DNA of 20,493 bases, from the IMG/VR virus record IMGVR_UViG_3300034119_000480, positions 1-20,493 of that record; one strand, written 5' to 3'. Each line of letters opens with the position of its first letter. Position 1 is the first letter of the stretch. Source of the stretch: a virus. This document shows positions 6,290-13,976 of the stretch, piece after piece. The translations under genes were made by a program, and so were the position numbers. Below the pieces are notes generated by a model. It worked only from the letters and a program-made list of their open reading frames with translations, was not told where the DNA came from and ran no database searches.

Positions 6290-6579
6290 CCTACGGAAAC
6301 CTTGATGTCTTTTTCTCCGGCCTCGATCACACCGAGATTCTGTTTGCCCTACCTACAGGAACCCGGATCGTGCGCGGCTATTTCGACAACGCCTTTTTCG
6401 ACAGCGCCGTTGGCGAAGTAGTCCTCGACAGCACGCAGCCCCGCTTCCAGTGCAAAGAGTCGGATGTCGCCAGCATCCCCCGCGAAACCGCCTGCAAGGT
6501 GGAAGGCAAAGATTACACGGTGATGGAAATCCAGCCAGACGGAACCGGCCTCGCCACCGTCACCCTCGCGCATGAGTGA
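6286..6579 (+). CDS. Head-tail joining protein (lambda FII-like)
   Basis: The protein has 97 residues. The pattern I-V-R-G-Y-F-D-N-A-F-F ... P-R-F-Q-C-K-E-S-D-V ... G-K-D-Y-T-V-M-E-I-Q-P-D-G-T-G matches the phage FII/ATP-binding head-tail joining family in order and spacing: 'rGvFd', then 'p.f..r..dV', then 'G..y.V..i.pDgtG'. Such proteins sit at the neck and complete the head before tail docking. It overlaps the endolysin gene by 4 bases and the Z-like gene by 8 bases, so this region is tightly coupled. The position beside a Z-like gene mirrors the lambda order. Confidence 0.8.
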   Translation: MTYGNLDVFFSGLDHTEILFALPTGTRIVRGYFDNAFFDSAVGEVVLDSTQPRFQCKESDVASIPRETACKVEGKDYTVMEIQPDGTGLATVTLAHE

Positions 6580-7087
6580 CATGATTTTCATAGAAGCCAA
6601 GGGCCTCGACCGCATCGGGCGCGACCTTGGAGCAACGCAAAAACAGATCGAGCCAGCCATGCGCAGCGCCGTTTCTCGCGTCACCCGTTGGGCAGGCAAC
6701 GAAGCAGCCCGACGCATCAGCAAGGTGACCAAAGTGACAGGCAAAGTCATCAAAGGCAGGATGCGCGTCGAAGTCATGGGCAAAGATGGCGTCCTCGGTC
6801 GCGTGTGGGCAGGCCTGCGCAACATTCCGCTGAAGGCCATGAAGCCACGGCAAACAAAAAGCGGCGTCACAGCAGGCCCCGCCAAGCGCCCCGGTGCATT
6901 CATCTCCAAGAAAATGGGCGGGCATGTTTTCGAGCGGGTCGGAAAAAAACGCCTGCCCATTAAAAAATCCGAAGGCGTCAACATCCTCGAACCCGGCGTG
7001 GACGCCATGGGAAGTCTCGAAAACGAAATCGGCGAACGCCTGCAACGCGAATTTGAATCTCAACTAAAATGGCAACTCAGCAAATAG
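6572..7087 (+). CDS. Minor tail protein Z-like neck/tail protein
   Basis: The protein has 171 residues and is strongly basic. It has an N-terminal helix with G-L-D-R-I, then A-M-R-S-A-V-S-R-V-T-R-W-A, a central R-P-G-A-F-I-S-K-K-M-G-G-H-V-F-E-R-V-G-K-K-R-L-P-I segment, and a C-terminal helix L-Q-R-E-F-E-S-Q-L-K-W-Q-L. The 'PGAFI...G.hV..R.gk.R.PI' block is diagnostic of lambda gpZ-type proteins, which help complete tails for head joining. I use ATG 6572; ATG 6581 is an in-frame alternative. The next gene begins inside its last 19 bases. Confidence 0.78.
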   Translation: MSDMIFIEAKGLDRIGRDLGATQKQIEPAMRSAVSRVTRWAGNEAARRISKVTKVTGKVIKGRMRVEVMGKDGVLGRVWAGLRNIPLKAMKPRQTKSGVTAGPAKRPGAFISKKMGGHVFERVGKKRLPIKKSEGVNILEPGVDAMGSLENEIGERLQREFESQLKWQLSK

Positions 7088-7611
7088 ACCTCGCCGTCCT
7101 GCACACGAAGATAGCCGAGAAGATCAACGCCAAGTTTGGCAGCACGGTCAAAACCATCGCCGCCTATTCGCGATTCAACGACAAGATCGAGGTGCCAGCC
7201 ATCACATTTGAGTTGGACACCATCGAGCCATCCGACCCCGCAGACATCGGCACGCAGCAACTCCAGGTCGACATCCGCTTTTCCGCCTCGCTCATCTACT
7301 CCTACAAACAAGGCAACAAATTCGCCGTGCGCCTCATGTCGGCAAACTTCGCCGCCTTCCTGCAAGGCCAGCGGTTCGGAATGCCCGTCACGCCCGCCCG
7401 ATTCATCGCCGCCACCCCGCAAGAGTTCGACGCCGAAAATCCCGAATATGAAACATGGCGCGTCGAATGGGAGCATACCTGCCTCCTCGGTGAAACCGCA
7501 TGGCCCGAAGGGGGGGCGCTACCAACAGACATCCGCGCCTCGTGGGCACCCAAGATCGGCATCCCCCACGAGCCGGACTATGTGCCGATTCAAGACATCC
7601 TCGCCACATGA
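7069..7611 (+). CDS. Tail terminator/completion-like protein (Mu gp37-like)
   Basis: The protein has 180 residues. It has an N-terminal helix (L-A-V-L-H-T-K-I-A-E-K-I), then I-E-V-P-A-I-T-F-E-L and a β-rich core. A late Y-E-T-W-R-V-E-W-E-H-T-C-L-L-G-E-T-A-W segment recalls the gp37-like family of phage neck/tail completion proteins. The position between a Z-like gene and baseplate gene V fits. Its ATGA overlap (7608-7611) couples it to gene V. The family assignment is from pattern memory and is less certain than its neighbours'. Confidence 0.6.
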   Translation: MATQQIDLAVLHTKIAEKINAKFGSTVKTIAAYSRFNDKIEVPAITFELDTIEPSDPADIGTQQLQVDIRFSASLIYSYKQGNKFAVRLMSANFAAFLQGQRFGMPVTPARFIAATPQEFDAENPEYETWRVEWEHTCLLGETAWPEGGALPTDIRASWAPKIGIPHEPDYVPIQDILAT

Positions 7612-8381
7612 GCAACGCCCGCCTTGGAGAGCTTGAGCGCCGTCTGTCGAACACCATCCGACCCGGCACGGTCTTAGAAGCGGACTACGCCAAGGCCCGC
7701 CTCCGTGTCACGATGGGAGACAACACTAGCGCATGGCTTCCATGGCTCACAAGCCGCGCCGGGGAAGACCGCACATGGCACGCCCCAGAAGTCGGAGAAC
7801 AAGTCATCGTCATGGCCCCCGGCGGCGAACTCTCAGCGGGCTACGTCATGCCGGGAGGCGTGTATAAAAACGACTACCCCGCCAACGCCGACAAAGCTGA
7901 AATCTCCCGCACCACCTACAAAGACGGCGCAATCCTCGAATACGACCGGGAGAACCACACCCACCTCCTGCAACTCCCCGAAGGCTCGGCAACGGTCAAA
8001 GTTGGAGACGACGCACAGACCGAGATCACGCCATCGAAGATCACGGCCAAGGTTGGATCGGACGCAAAGACCGAAATCACCGCCTCCAAAATCCTCGCTC
8101 AAATCGGCAGCGATGCAAAAAGCGAGATCACCGCCAGCAAAATCACGCACACCCTCGGCAGCAGCAGCAAAATCGAAGTCACCAGCGGCAGCGTCAAAAT
8201 CACAGTCGGCGGAACCACGCTCGAAATCGCCAGCAGCGGCATCACGATCAACGGCAACATCACGCAAACCGGAAACTACGATCAAACAGGTCTGATGAAA
8301 TCGAACCTGATCACCCTCTCCACCCACACGCACGGTGGAGTTATGTCAGGACCAGCAATCACAGCCGTCCCGAATCCATAA
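7608..8381 (+). CDS. V: Baseplate assembly/central spike protein (P2 V-like)
   Basis: The protein has 257 residues from ATG 7608, overlapping the preceding stop. Residues ~15-90 form the OB-fold base (R-P-G-T-V ... R-L-R-V-T-M-G ... W-L-P-W-L-T ... G-E-Q-V-I-V-M-A-P-G-G), as in P2 gpV. Residues ~129-200 contain four ~17-residue β-helix repeats (V-G-x-D-A-x-T/S-E-I-T-x-S-K-I). The tip has S-T-H-T-H-G-G (His240, His242), an H-x-H motif that binds iron in known P2-type spikes. It would form the trimeric needle that pierces the outer membrane. The β-helix part looks longer than in P2, whose gpV has ~211 residues. Confidence 0.92.
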   Translation: MSNARLGELERRLSNTIRPGTVLEADYAKARLRVTMGDNTSAWLPWLTSRAGEDRTWHAPEVGEQVIVMAPGGELSAGYVMPGGVYKNDYPANADKAEISRTTYKDGAILEYDRENHTHLLQLPEGSATVKVGDDAQTEITPSKITAKVGSDAKTEITASKILAQIGSDAKSEITASKITHTLGSSSKIEVTSGSVKITVGGTTLEIASSGITINGNITQTGNYDQTGLMKSNLITLSTHTHGGVMSGPAITAVPNP

Positions 8382-8396
8382 CCTCCTCCTGACCTC

Positions 8397-8417
8397 TCTG
8401 CGGGAAGTCCCCGCAGA
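8397..8417 (+). other. Hairpin overlapping repeat copy B
   Basis: TCTGCGGG at 8397-8404 pairs with CCCGCAGA at 8410-8417 around the AAGTC loop. The right half of the hairpin is part of the shared intergenic repeat. Copies A and C lack this left arm, so the hairpin is not conserved among copies. No T tract follows, so a simple terminator is unlikely. Confidence 0.6.
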
Positions 8418-8424
8418 AGACACC
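8403..8424 (+). repeat. Module-boundary repeat, copy B (between V and W)
   Basis: This 22-nt sequence is identical to 12265-12286 and contains the core CCCCGCAGAAGACA also found at 2974-2987. It lies in the 71-base gap after gene V and 28 bases before the first possible W start codon. Confidence 0.85.
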
Positions 8425-8452
8425 CCCAAGCGCAGCCATAAAATCTCGCCCC

Positions 8453-8788
8453 ATGCGAGGCATGAGCAGCGACACCGGCAAGGCGCTTTCCGGGCTGGAC
8501 CATTTAAAGCAGTCGATTCGGGACATCTTAACAACCCCGCTCGGCTCTCGCGTCATGCTCCGAGACTACGGCTCGCGGCTGTTTGACCTCGTGGACGCCC
8601 CGATGAATCGCGGAACCATCGTTGAAATCTATGTCGCCACCATCGAGGCAATCCGCAAGTGGGAACCTCGCGTGGAAATCACCCGCGTCATCGCGCAAGC
8701 CATCGAACCCGGCAAGATCACAATCGCCCTTGAAGGCGTCTATCTCCCCACCGGAACCGCGCTCACGCTGGACGGGATGGTTGTATGA
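8453..8788 (+). CDS. W: Baseplate wedge protein W (gp25-like)
   Basis: The protein has 111 residues from ATG 8453, or 108 from the in-frame ATG 8462 (MSSDTGKAL), which fits the family better. L-D-H-L-K-Q-S-I-R-D-I-L-T-T-P-L-G-S-R-V-M-L-R-D-Y-G-S is the hallmark of the P2 gpW / T4 gp25 family, followed by E-I-Y-V-A-T-I-E-A-I-R-K-W-E-P-R-V. These proteins form the core of the baseplate wedge with J and I. ATGA overlap at 8785-8788 couples it to J. Despite the 'lysozyme' name once used for gp25, no catalytic residues are expected. Confidence 0.93.
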   Translation: MRGMSSDTGKALSGLDHLKQSIRDILTTPLGSRVMLRDYGSRLFDLVDAPMNRGTIVEIYVATIEAIRKWEPRVEITRVIAQAIEPGKITIALEGVYLPTGTALTLDGMVV

Positions 8789-9684
8789 GCTACACGCCAA
8801 TCGATCTTTCGAGCCTTCCCGCGCCGACGATTGTCGAGAGTCTCGACTACGCCGCGATTTTGCAGGAGATGGTCGACGACCTAAAAGCCCGCGATCCGGC
8901 GTTCACGGCCATCGTGGAAAGCGACCCCGCCTTTAAGATTCTGGAAGTCTGCGCCTACCGCGAAATGCTCATCCGCCAGCGCGTCAACGATGCCGCCCGT
9001 GGTGTCATGCTCGCCTATGCAACGGGCAGCGACCTTGACCAACTCGGCGCAATCTTCGGCACGACCCGCAAAGTCCTCGTTCCCGCAGCCCCGACAGCGA
9101 TCCCGCCGCGCTTGGCCGTCATGGAAACAGACACCGATTTCCGCTATCGCGTCACACTCGCCCTTGAGGGCTTGAGCACCGCAGGCCCCGAAGGAAGCTA
9201 TCTTTACCACGCGCTCAAAGTAGCCGGCGTCAAACACGCGACCATCGTCGGCCCTCCTACCGTCTCCCCCGGCAATGTCCTCGTGACCGTCCTCGGCCTC
9301 ACAGGCAACGGCGCACCTTCGGCAACCGTCATTTCCAATGTCACGCAGGCACTCAACGCCGAATCCGTCCGCCCGCTCACGGATGCCGTCACCGTGCAAG
9401 GCGCATCGATCCAGAACTACACGATCACCGCGACCATTTTCACTTTCCCCGGCCCCGACTCGTCAGTCGTCATGGCAGAAGCCCAAGCCAGCGCCCAAGA
9501 GTTCGCAACGCAGAATCACAAAGTCGGCAACGACATCAACCGCTCTGCGATCTTCGCCGCGCTCCATGTGGACGGAGTGCAAAAAGTGACGCTCACATCG
9601 CCATCCGCAGACATCACCTGCGACCACACGCAAGCGCCATTCTGCACCGCGATCGCTCTCACATACGGAGGCTTGAGCCAGTAA
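8785..9684 (+). CDS. J: Baseplate assembly protein J
   Basis: The protein has 299 residues, close to P2 gpJ (~302). The N-terminus has I-D-L-S-S-L-P-A-P-T-I-V-E-S-L-D-Y, then D-D-L-K-A-R-D-P-A-F, then Y-R-E-M-L-I-R-Q-R-V-N-D-A-A-R-G-V-M-L-A-Y-A-T-G-S-D-L-D-Q-L-G. This is the classical J opening. The C-terminal half has V-S-P-G-N-V-L-V-T-V-L and V-D-G-V-Q-K-V-T-L-T-S-P. J builds the wedge dimers around the spike. It sits in the canonical V-W-J-I-H order, with one base between its stop and the start of I. Confidence 0.93.
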   Translation: MSYTPIDLSSLPAPTIVESLDYAAILQEMVDDLKARDPAFTAIVESDPAFKILEVCAYREMLIRQRVNDAARGVMLAYATGSDLDQLGAIFGTTRKVLVPAAPTAIPPRLAVMETDTDFRYRVTLALEGLSTAGPEGSYLYHALKVAGVKHATIVGPPTVSPGNVLVTVLGLTGNGAPSATVISNVTQALNAESVRPLTDAVTVQGASIQNYTITATIFTFPGPDSSVVMAEAQASAQEFATQNHKVGNDINRSAIFAALHVDGVQKVTLTSPSADITCDHTQAPFCTAIALTYGGLSQ

Positions 9685-9685
9685 A

Positions 9686-10456
9686 ATGAGCCGCTCGATT
9701 TACCAATACCTTTCCGACCAAGACGGCCTCTTTTGGTATTACGGCCAAGCGCCGGACGCCGCAGCCGTCACGGATTTAATCTGGAACATCCTCAGGCAGG
9801 AATACAACTCGTCCGGTGAGCTGATTGAAACCCGCATCGCTCTTAACACCTCATGGGAGCAACGCACAAACGCTGATTACCAAATCCCGTCCACGGAAAC
9901 GGAGCGAATCGCCCCCGACCTCTCGCTGCGCGACCTCCTGCCCTCCAATGCGACAGCGCCAGAACGATCCCTTTCACTCGCCACCGCCCGCCTTGGCTCG
10001 ATTGATACCCCCATTCGATCACTCTGGAATCCCGACACCTGCCCGGAGGCGCTTCTGCCATGGCTCGCCTGGGCGACATCCGTCGATGAGTGGGATGCCA
10101 ACTGGACGACCGCAACCAAGCGAAATATCATCAAGAACTCTGCCGAGATTCACCGCAAAAAAGGCACCGTCGCCGCTGTCAAAACACTCCTCGACTCATT
10201 CGGCATCGCGCTGCAACTCAGCGAGTGGTGGCAGACCACGCCAAAAGGCACCCCCCACACTTTCGCAATCGCACTCGGTTGGCTGCAAACGCCCGCCGAA
10301 GTGCAGGACTCAATCAGCAAAGCCGTTGCCGCTGTCAAACCGGTGCGCAGTTCGTTCACCCTCTCAGCCCTCGAATCCTTCGTCGGCAGCGTGAACATCG
10401 TCGGCATCTGCCGCCCAGCCACATTCAACCGGCTCGATTGCGCAGCCACCTACTAA
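9686..10456 (+). CDS. I: Baseplate/tail protein I with N-terminal extension
   Basis: The protein has 256 residues. L-R-D-L-L-P-S-N-A-T-A-P-E-R-S-L-S-L begins at residue ~81, matching the usual start of P2-type gpI ('LLPpNAt.lEral'). W-N-P-D-T-C-P-E-A-L-L-P-W-L-A-W-A-T-S-V-D-E-W and R-K-K-G-T-V-A-A-V follow. P2 gpI has ~176 residues, so about 80 residues are added at the N-terminus (M-S-R-S-I-Y-Q-Y-L-S ... W-E-Q-R-T). No other Met occurs before the conserved part, and the start is coupled to J (TAA-A-ATG), so the extension is probably translated. It ends before H with three bases between. Confidence 0.9.
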   Translation: MSRSIYQYLSDQDGLFWYYGQAPDAAAVTDLIWNILRQEYNSSGELIETRIALNTSWEQRTNADYQIPSTETERIAPDLSLRDLLPSNATAPERSLSLATARLGSIDTPIRSLWNPDTCPEALLPWLAWATSVDEWDANWTTATKRNIIKNSAEIHRKKGTVAAVKTLLDSFGIALQLSEWWQTTPKGTPHTFAIALGWLQTPAEVQDSISKAVAAVKPVRSSFTLSALESFVGSVNIVGICRPATFNRLDCAATY

Positions 10457-10459
10457 TTT

Positions 10460-12265
10460 ATGGCCCTTCAATTCATCATCACCGACGCAGGCCGCGCCGC
10501 CATCGCCCAAGTGGGTGGGGCCATCGGCCCAGTAACCCTCACAAAGATCGCAATCGGAAGCGGAGGCTACACGCCACTGGCCACCCGCACGGCACTGCAA
10601 ACTGAGATCAAGCGCCTCGATCCAAGCGGCAGCAGCGTTCCTGTCCCAGGCACGATCCACCTCACGGCGCAGGACGATTCCGCAGACAGCTACTCGGTCA
10701 AAGAAATCGGCCTCTACACAAACAACAATGTCCTGTTCGCCATCTATTCGCAAACAGGCGTGATCCTGACCAAAGGCAGCACGGCCAGCGCACTTTTTGC
10801 AATGGATTTCGTGATGACCAATGTGCCAGCCGGAACGGTTGTCGTCGGAGACGCAGGGTTTTCCTACGCGCAAGCCAACGAAACCCGTCTCGGCGTGCTT
10901 GCCATCGCTACCACAGCGGAGGCGCAGGCAGGAACAATCGACACCAAGATCATCACGCCCTTAAAGCTCGCGCAGGTCACAGCCACAGAATCCCGCCGAG
11001 GCGTCATCGCGCTGGCAACAACAGCGGAGGCGCAAGCTCTCGCGCCGGATGCAACCAAGGCGCTCACCGTTGCCCGGCTTGTGGATCGCACGGCAAACAC
11101 AGGGCGTGCTGGGGTGGTCGTATTGGCAAGCAGCACCGAAACGCAGACCGGAACGGACGCAAACAAAGCGGTCACGCCTGCGGGACTGAAATCTACTCTT
11201 GGCGGGTATTCAGCTTCTAACCACACGCACGCTATTGCGGACACAACTGGGTTGCAGGCGGCGCTTGATAGCAAAACACTCCCCGCAAGATTGGGGGGCA
11301 CGGCTCAATCAATCTCTAACTGGAATGATGCGTTAGAGAACGGTTGGTATCAATCAAACCAAGCAACTAACGCGCCAGAAAATGTTTTGGATTGGTGGCT
11401 CGGTTATGTTGAGGTTCACAACGGTTCTTGGGTGACTCAGACAGTTCACCGTTTCACCGCAGACGCCCCGACTAATACCCATATCTGGAGAAGAAGCAGC
11501 TCTGACAATGGTGGAGTCAGAGCTTGGGGAGGTTGGTATAAATTGCAGTTATCCCAGGGCGAGCAAGACGCTCGGTATTCTTTAGGAACTCATAACCATC
11601 CGGCATCCGTGATCACGAGCGGAACGATAGACAACGCACGCCTCAACGCAGCGACAACAAGCGTGGCAGGCATCGTTGAGCTTGCCACCAACGCCGAAAC
11701 ACAAAACGGCACGGACACAACCCGCGCAGTGACCCCTGCCAGCCTCGCCAGCGCAGCCGCGCTCTTTGTCCCGCCGGGTGCAGTCCTGCCATTTGCCATG
11801 AATGTCGTGCCATCGGGCTGGCTCGCTGCAAATGGCGCGGCGGTTTCAAGGGCATTATACCCCGCACTTTTTGCCGCCATCGGCACGCTCTACGGAGTCG
11901 GAGACGGCAGCACAACCTTCAATGTGCCAGACCTGCGCGGATACTTCGTGCGCGGCCAAGGGACAAATTCGGACGGCACAGCGGCGGGGAATTTTGGGGC
12001 GAAGCAGGCGGACGATTTTAAGAGTCACAACCATACTGGATCAACCTCTCAAAACGGTGGCCATAACCATACTTACAACTCCCACTCCGCAACCTTTAAT
12101 TTGCAGGGCGGAAGCTCTGGCGGCGCTGTGCAGAACATTATGCGTAACCCTGACGGAAACGGGCAAACCAGCACCGTTGGAAACCACAGCCACACAATTA
12201 CCGCTGAAGGCGGAACCGAAACCCGCCCCAAAAACATCGCCCTGCTCTACTGCATCAAAATTTAG
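10460..12265 (+). CDS. H: Tail fibre protein H with pyocin-knob insert and collar tip
   Basis: The protein has 601 residues. Residues 1-140 are a P2 H-type fibre N-terminal (baseplate-binding) domain. Fibre repeats of the form R-x-G-V/I-x-x-L-A-T-x-A-E-T/A-Q ... A-V-T-P-x-x-L follow at 142-171, 179-207, 216-244 and 402-430. Residues ~284-362 (N-W-N-D-A-L-E-N-G-W-Y-Q-S-N ... V-R-A-W-G-G-W-Y-K-L) look like a pyocin-knob domain. Residues 437-500 form a tail-collar domain (P-P-G-A-V-L-P-F ... N-V-P-D-L-R-G-Y-F-V-R-G). The tip has several H-x-H motifs (522-524, 535-537, 576-578), as in iron-bound fibre tips, and the chain ends R-P-K-N-I-A-L-L-Y-C-I-K-I. The knob DNA (11309-11548) is lower in G+C and uses different codons. 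No obvious fibre chaperone gene follows. It would bind the host receptor. Confidence 0.92.
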   Translation: MALQFIITDAGRAAIAQVGGAIGPVTLTKIAIGSGGYTPLATRTALQTEIKRLDPSGSSVPVPGTIHLTAQDDSADSYSVKEIGLYTNNNVLFAIYSQTGVILTKGSTASALFAMDFVMTNVPAGTVVVGDAGFSYAQANETRLGVLAIATTAEAQAGTIDTKIITPLKLAQVTATESRRGVIALATTAEAQALAPDATKALTVARLVDRTANTGRAGVVVLASSTETQTGTDANKAVTPAGLKSTLGGYSASNHTHAIADTTGLQAALDSKTLPARLGGTAQSISNWNDALENGWYQSNQATNAPENVLDWWLGYVEVHNGSWVTQTVHRFTADAPTNTHIWRRSSSDNGGVRAWGGWYKLQLSQGEQDARYSLGTHNHPASVITSGTIDNARLNAATTSVAGIVELATNAETQNGTDTTRAVTPASLASAAALFVPPGAVLPFAMNVVPSGWLAANGAAVSRALYPALFAAIGTLYGVGDGSTTFNVPDLRGYFVRGQGTNSDGTAAGNFGAKQADDFKSHNHTGSTSQNGGHNHTYNSHSATFNLQGGSSGGAVQNIMRNPDGNGQTSTVGNHSHTITAEGGTETRPKNIALLYCIKI

Positions 12266-12286
12266 GAAGTCCCCGCAGAAGACACC
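12265..12286 (+). repeat. Module-boundary repeat, copy C (between H and sheath)
   Basis: This 22-nt sequence is identical to 8403-8424. Its first base is the last base of the H stop codon (TAG). It lies 52 bases before the sheath gene. In P2 this boundary (before FI) has its own late promoter. Confidence 0.85.
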
Positions 12287-12338
12287 AACACGCGATCATC
12301 GCACTCTCACAACCGCAACCGCAACCCACTAAAAAACC

Positions 12339-13445
12339 ATGTCTCAATTTCTCCACGGCGTCGAAGTCCAAGAAATCACGGGCGGACCACGCCCGATCAA
12401 AACCGTTTCGTCCTCTGTGATCGGCCTCGTCGGCACAGGAACAGCTCATGCGGATTTCCCGCTGAACACGCCCGTTCTTGTAACTTCTCCCACGGGAGTC
12501 TCGACCAAGCTCGGCGCGAGCACATTCCTCGGCAAAGCCATCGAGGCTATTTACAAACAGACTGGCGCTGTTGTCGTCGTCGTGCGCGTGGCCGCTGCGG
12601 CAGATGTCGCTGGAAGCTCCAGCCTCCTGACAGGCGTCCATGCCCTCCGCAAGGCTCAGGCTGAACTCAATGTCACGCCGCGCCTCATCGTTGCTGAAGG
12701 CGCGTATGAGACCACCACGATTGACGATGTGAAAGCCGTCGCCTCCGCTCTCCGTGCGGTTGCCATCGCTGGCCTCGTTTCGAGCGTTGCGGCAATCGAC
12801 ACCGCCACCGAAGCCTCGGCATGGGTCACAGCAAACGGCAACGACCGCATCTATGGCATCTGGCCAGCCGTCAACGGCGGCGAAGACCCCGCGCCATATG
12901 TGGCAGGCGTCATGGCTCGCATCGATAACGAGCGTGGCTTTTGGTGGTCACCCTCCAACAACGAAGTTTCCGGCATCGAGAAGATCGACAAGAGCGTTGA
13001 TTTCGTCCTCGGTGACACCTCATCGCTGGCGAATGTGCTCAACCTCGGGAATGTCGCAACCTTCATCCGCAGCGGTGGCTTCCGCCTCTGGGGCAACCAG
13101 ACCGGCAGCACGGACATCAAATACCAATTCGTGAATGTCCGCCGCACAGCAGACCTCATTTTCGACTCACTGCAACGCGCCCACCTCTGGGCAGTAGATC
13201 GCCTCATCTCGAAAACATACCTCGAAGATGTCACCGAGTCCGTCAACGCCTACCTCGCCAGCCTCAAAAACCAAGGCGCGATCCTCGGCGGCAAATGCTG
13301 GGCAGACCCAGATTTAAACACCCCGGCAAACATCCAACTCGGAAAGGTGTTTTTTAACTTCGACTTCACGCCGCCTTACCCAGCCGAGCACATCACTTTC
13401 CGTGGCGAGCTGACCAACGAATACCTCTCCGAAATCCTCAACTAA
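12339..13445 (+). CDS. FI: Contractile tail sheath protein FI
   Basis: The protein has 368 residues; P2 FI has 396. The N-terminus (F-L-H-G-V-E-V-Q-E-I-T-G-G-P-R-P-I-K-T-V-S-S-S-V-I-G-L-V-G-T) is characteristic of phage and R-pyocin sheaths. W-W-S-P-S-N-N-E-V-S-G-I lies mid-protein, and the conserved R-T-A-D-L-I-F-D-S-L-Q-R-A-H-L-W-A-V-D-R and F-D-F-T-P-P-Y-P-A-E-H-I-T-F segments lie near the C-terminus. The sheath contracts to drive the tube into the cell. It follows a 73-base gap with repeat copy C and a CA-rich leader, and is the first gene of the tail-shaft module. Confidence 0.96.
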   Translation: MSQFLHGVEVQEITGGPRPIKTVSSSVIGLVGTGTAHADFPLNTPVLVTSPTGVSTKLGASTFLGKAIEAIYKQTGAVVVVVRVAAAADVAGSSSLLTGVHALRKAQAELNVTPRLIVAEGAYETTTIDDVKAVASALRAVAIAGLVSSVAAIDTATEASAWVTANGNDRIYGIWPAVNGGEDPAPYVAGVMARIDNERGFWWSPSNNEVSGIEKIDKSVDFVLGDTSSLANVLNLGNVATFIRSGGFRLWGNQTGSTDIKYQFVNVRRTADLIFDSLQRAHLWAVDRLISKTYLEDVTESVNAYLASLKNQGAILGGKCWADPDLNTPANIQLGKVFFNFDFTPPYPAEHITFRGELTNEYLSEILN

Positions 13446-13454
13446 AAAAAGACC

Positions 13455-13964
13455 ATGGCAACCGCATCGAACATCCTCAAAAATTTCAACCTCTACGTTG
13501 ACGGGCGCGGCTTCGCAGGCGTCGTAGACGAGCTGCAACTCCCGACCCTCGGTCTCGTGGTCGAAGACTTCCGCGCTGGCGGCATGGACGCCTCCGTGGC
13601 CGTCGAAATGGGCCAGGAGAAACTTGAAGCCTCCTTCGTCCTCTCAGGCTACGAGGAAAATGTCCTGAATCTTTGGGGCATGGGGCAAGGCCAAACCGTG
13701 CCACTCGTGGCCCGTGGCGCTCTCGAAAGCCTCGACGGCGCAGTGACGCCCGTGGTGGTTTATATGAACGGCACGATCCGTTCCATGGAACCCGGTGCAT
13801 GGAAAGCTGGCGAGAAATCAACGATCAGCTTCACCATGGACCTTCGCAGCTACAAATACACGCAAGCGGGTCGGACCATCAACGACATCGATGTTCCAAA
13901 CATGGTTCGCATCGTGAACGGAGTGGACCGCCTCGCAGCACAGCGCAACGCAATCGGCATCTAA
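13455..13964 (+). CDS. FII: Tail tube protein FII
   Basis: The protein has 169 residues, close to P2 FII (172). N-I-L-K-N-F-N-L-Y-V-D-G-R-G-F-A-G-V-V-D-E-L-Q-L-P-T-L opens it, followed by E-D-F-R-A-G-G-M-D-A-S-V-A-V-E-M-G and a late D-L-R-S-Y-K-Y-T-Q-A-G-R-T-I-N-D-I-D-V-P-N-M-V-R. These are typical of the contractile-tail inner tube. It forms the hollow tube through which DNA passes. It lies 9 bases after the sheath and 12 bases before E. Confidence 0.95.
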   Translation: MATASNILKNFNLYVDGRGFAGVVDELQLPTLGLVVEDFRAGGMDASVAVEMGQEKLEASFVLSGYEENVLNLWGMGQGQTVPLVARGALESLDGAVTPVVVYMNGTIRSMEPGAWKAGEKSTISFTMDLRSYKYTQAGRTINDIDVPNMVRIVNGVDRLAAQRNAIGI

Positions 13965-13976
13965 TCCGGAGCAAAA

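Noticed and set aside
8397-8417. Rho-independent terminator after V
   Set aside because: The hairpin lacks a T tract, and its right arm is part of a repeat that occurs elsewhere without the left arm.
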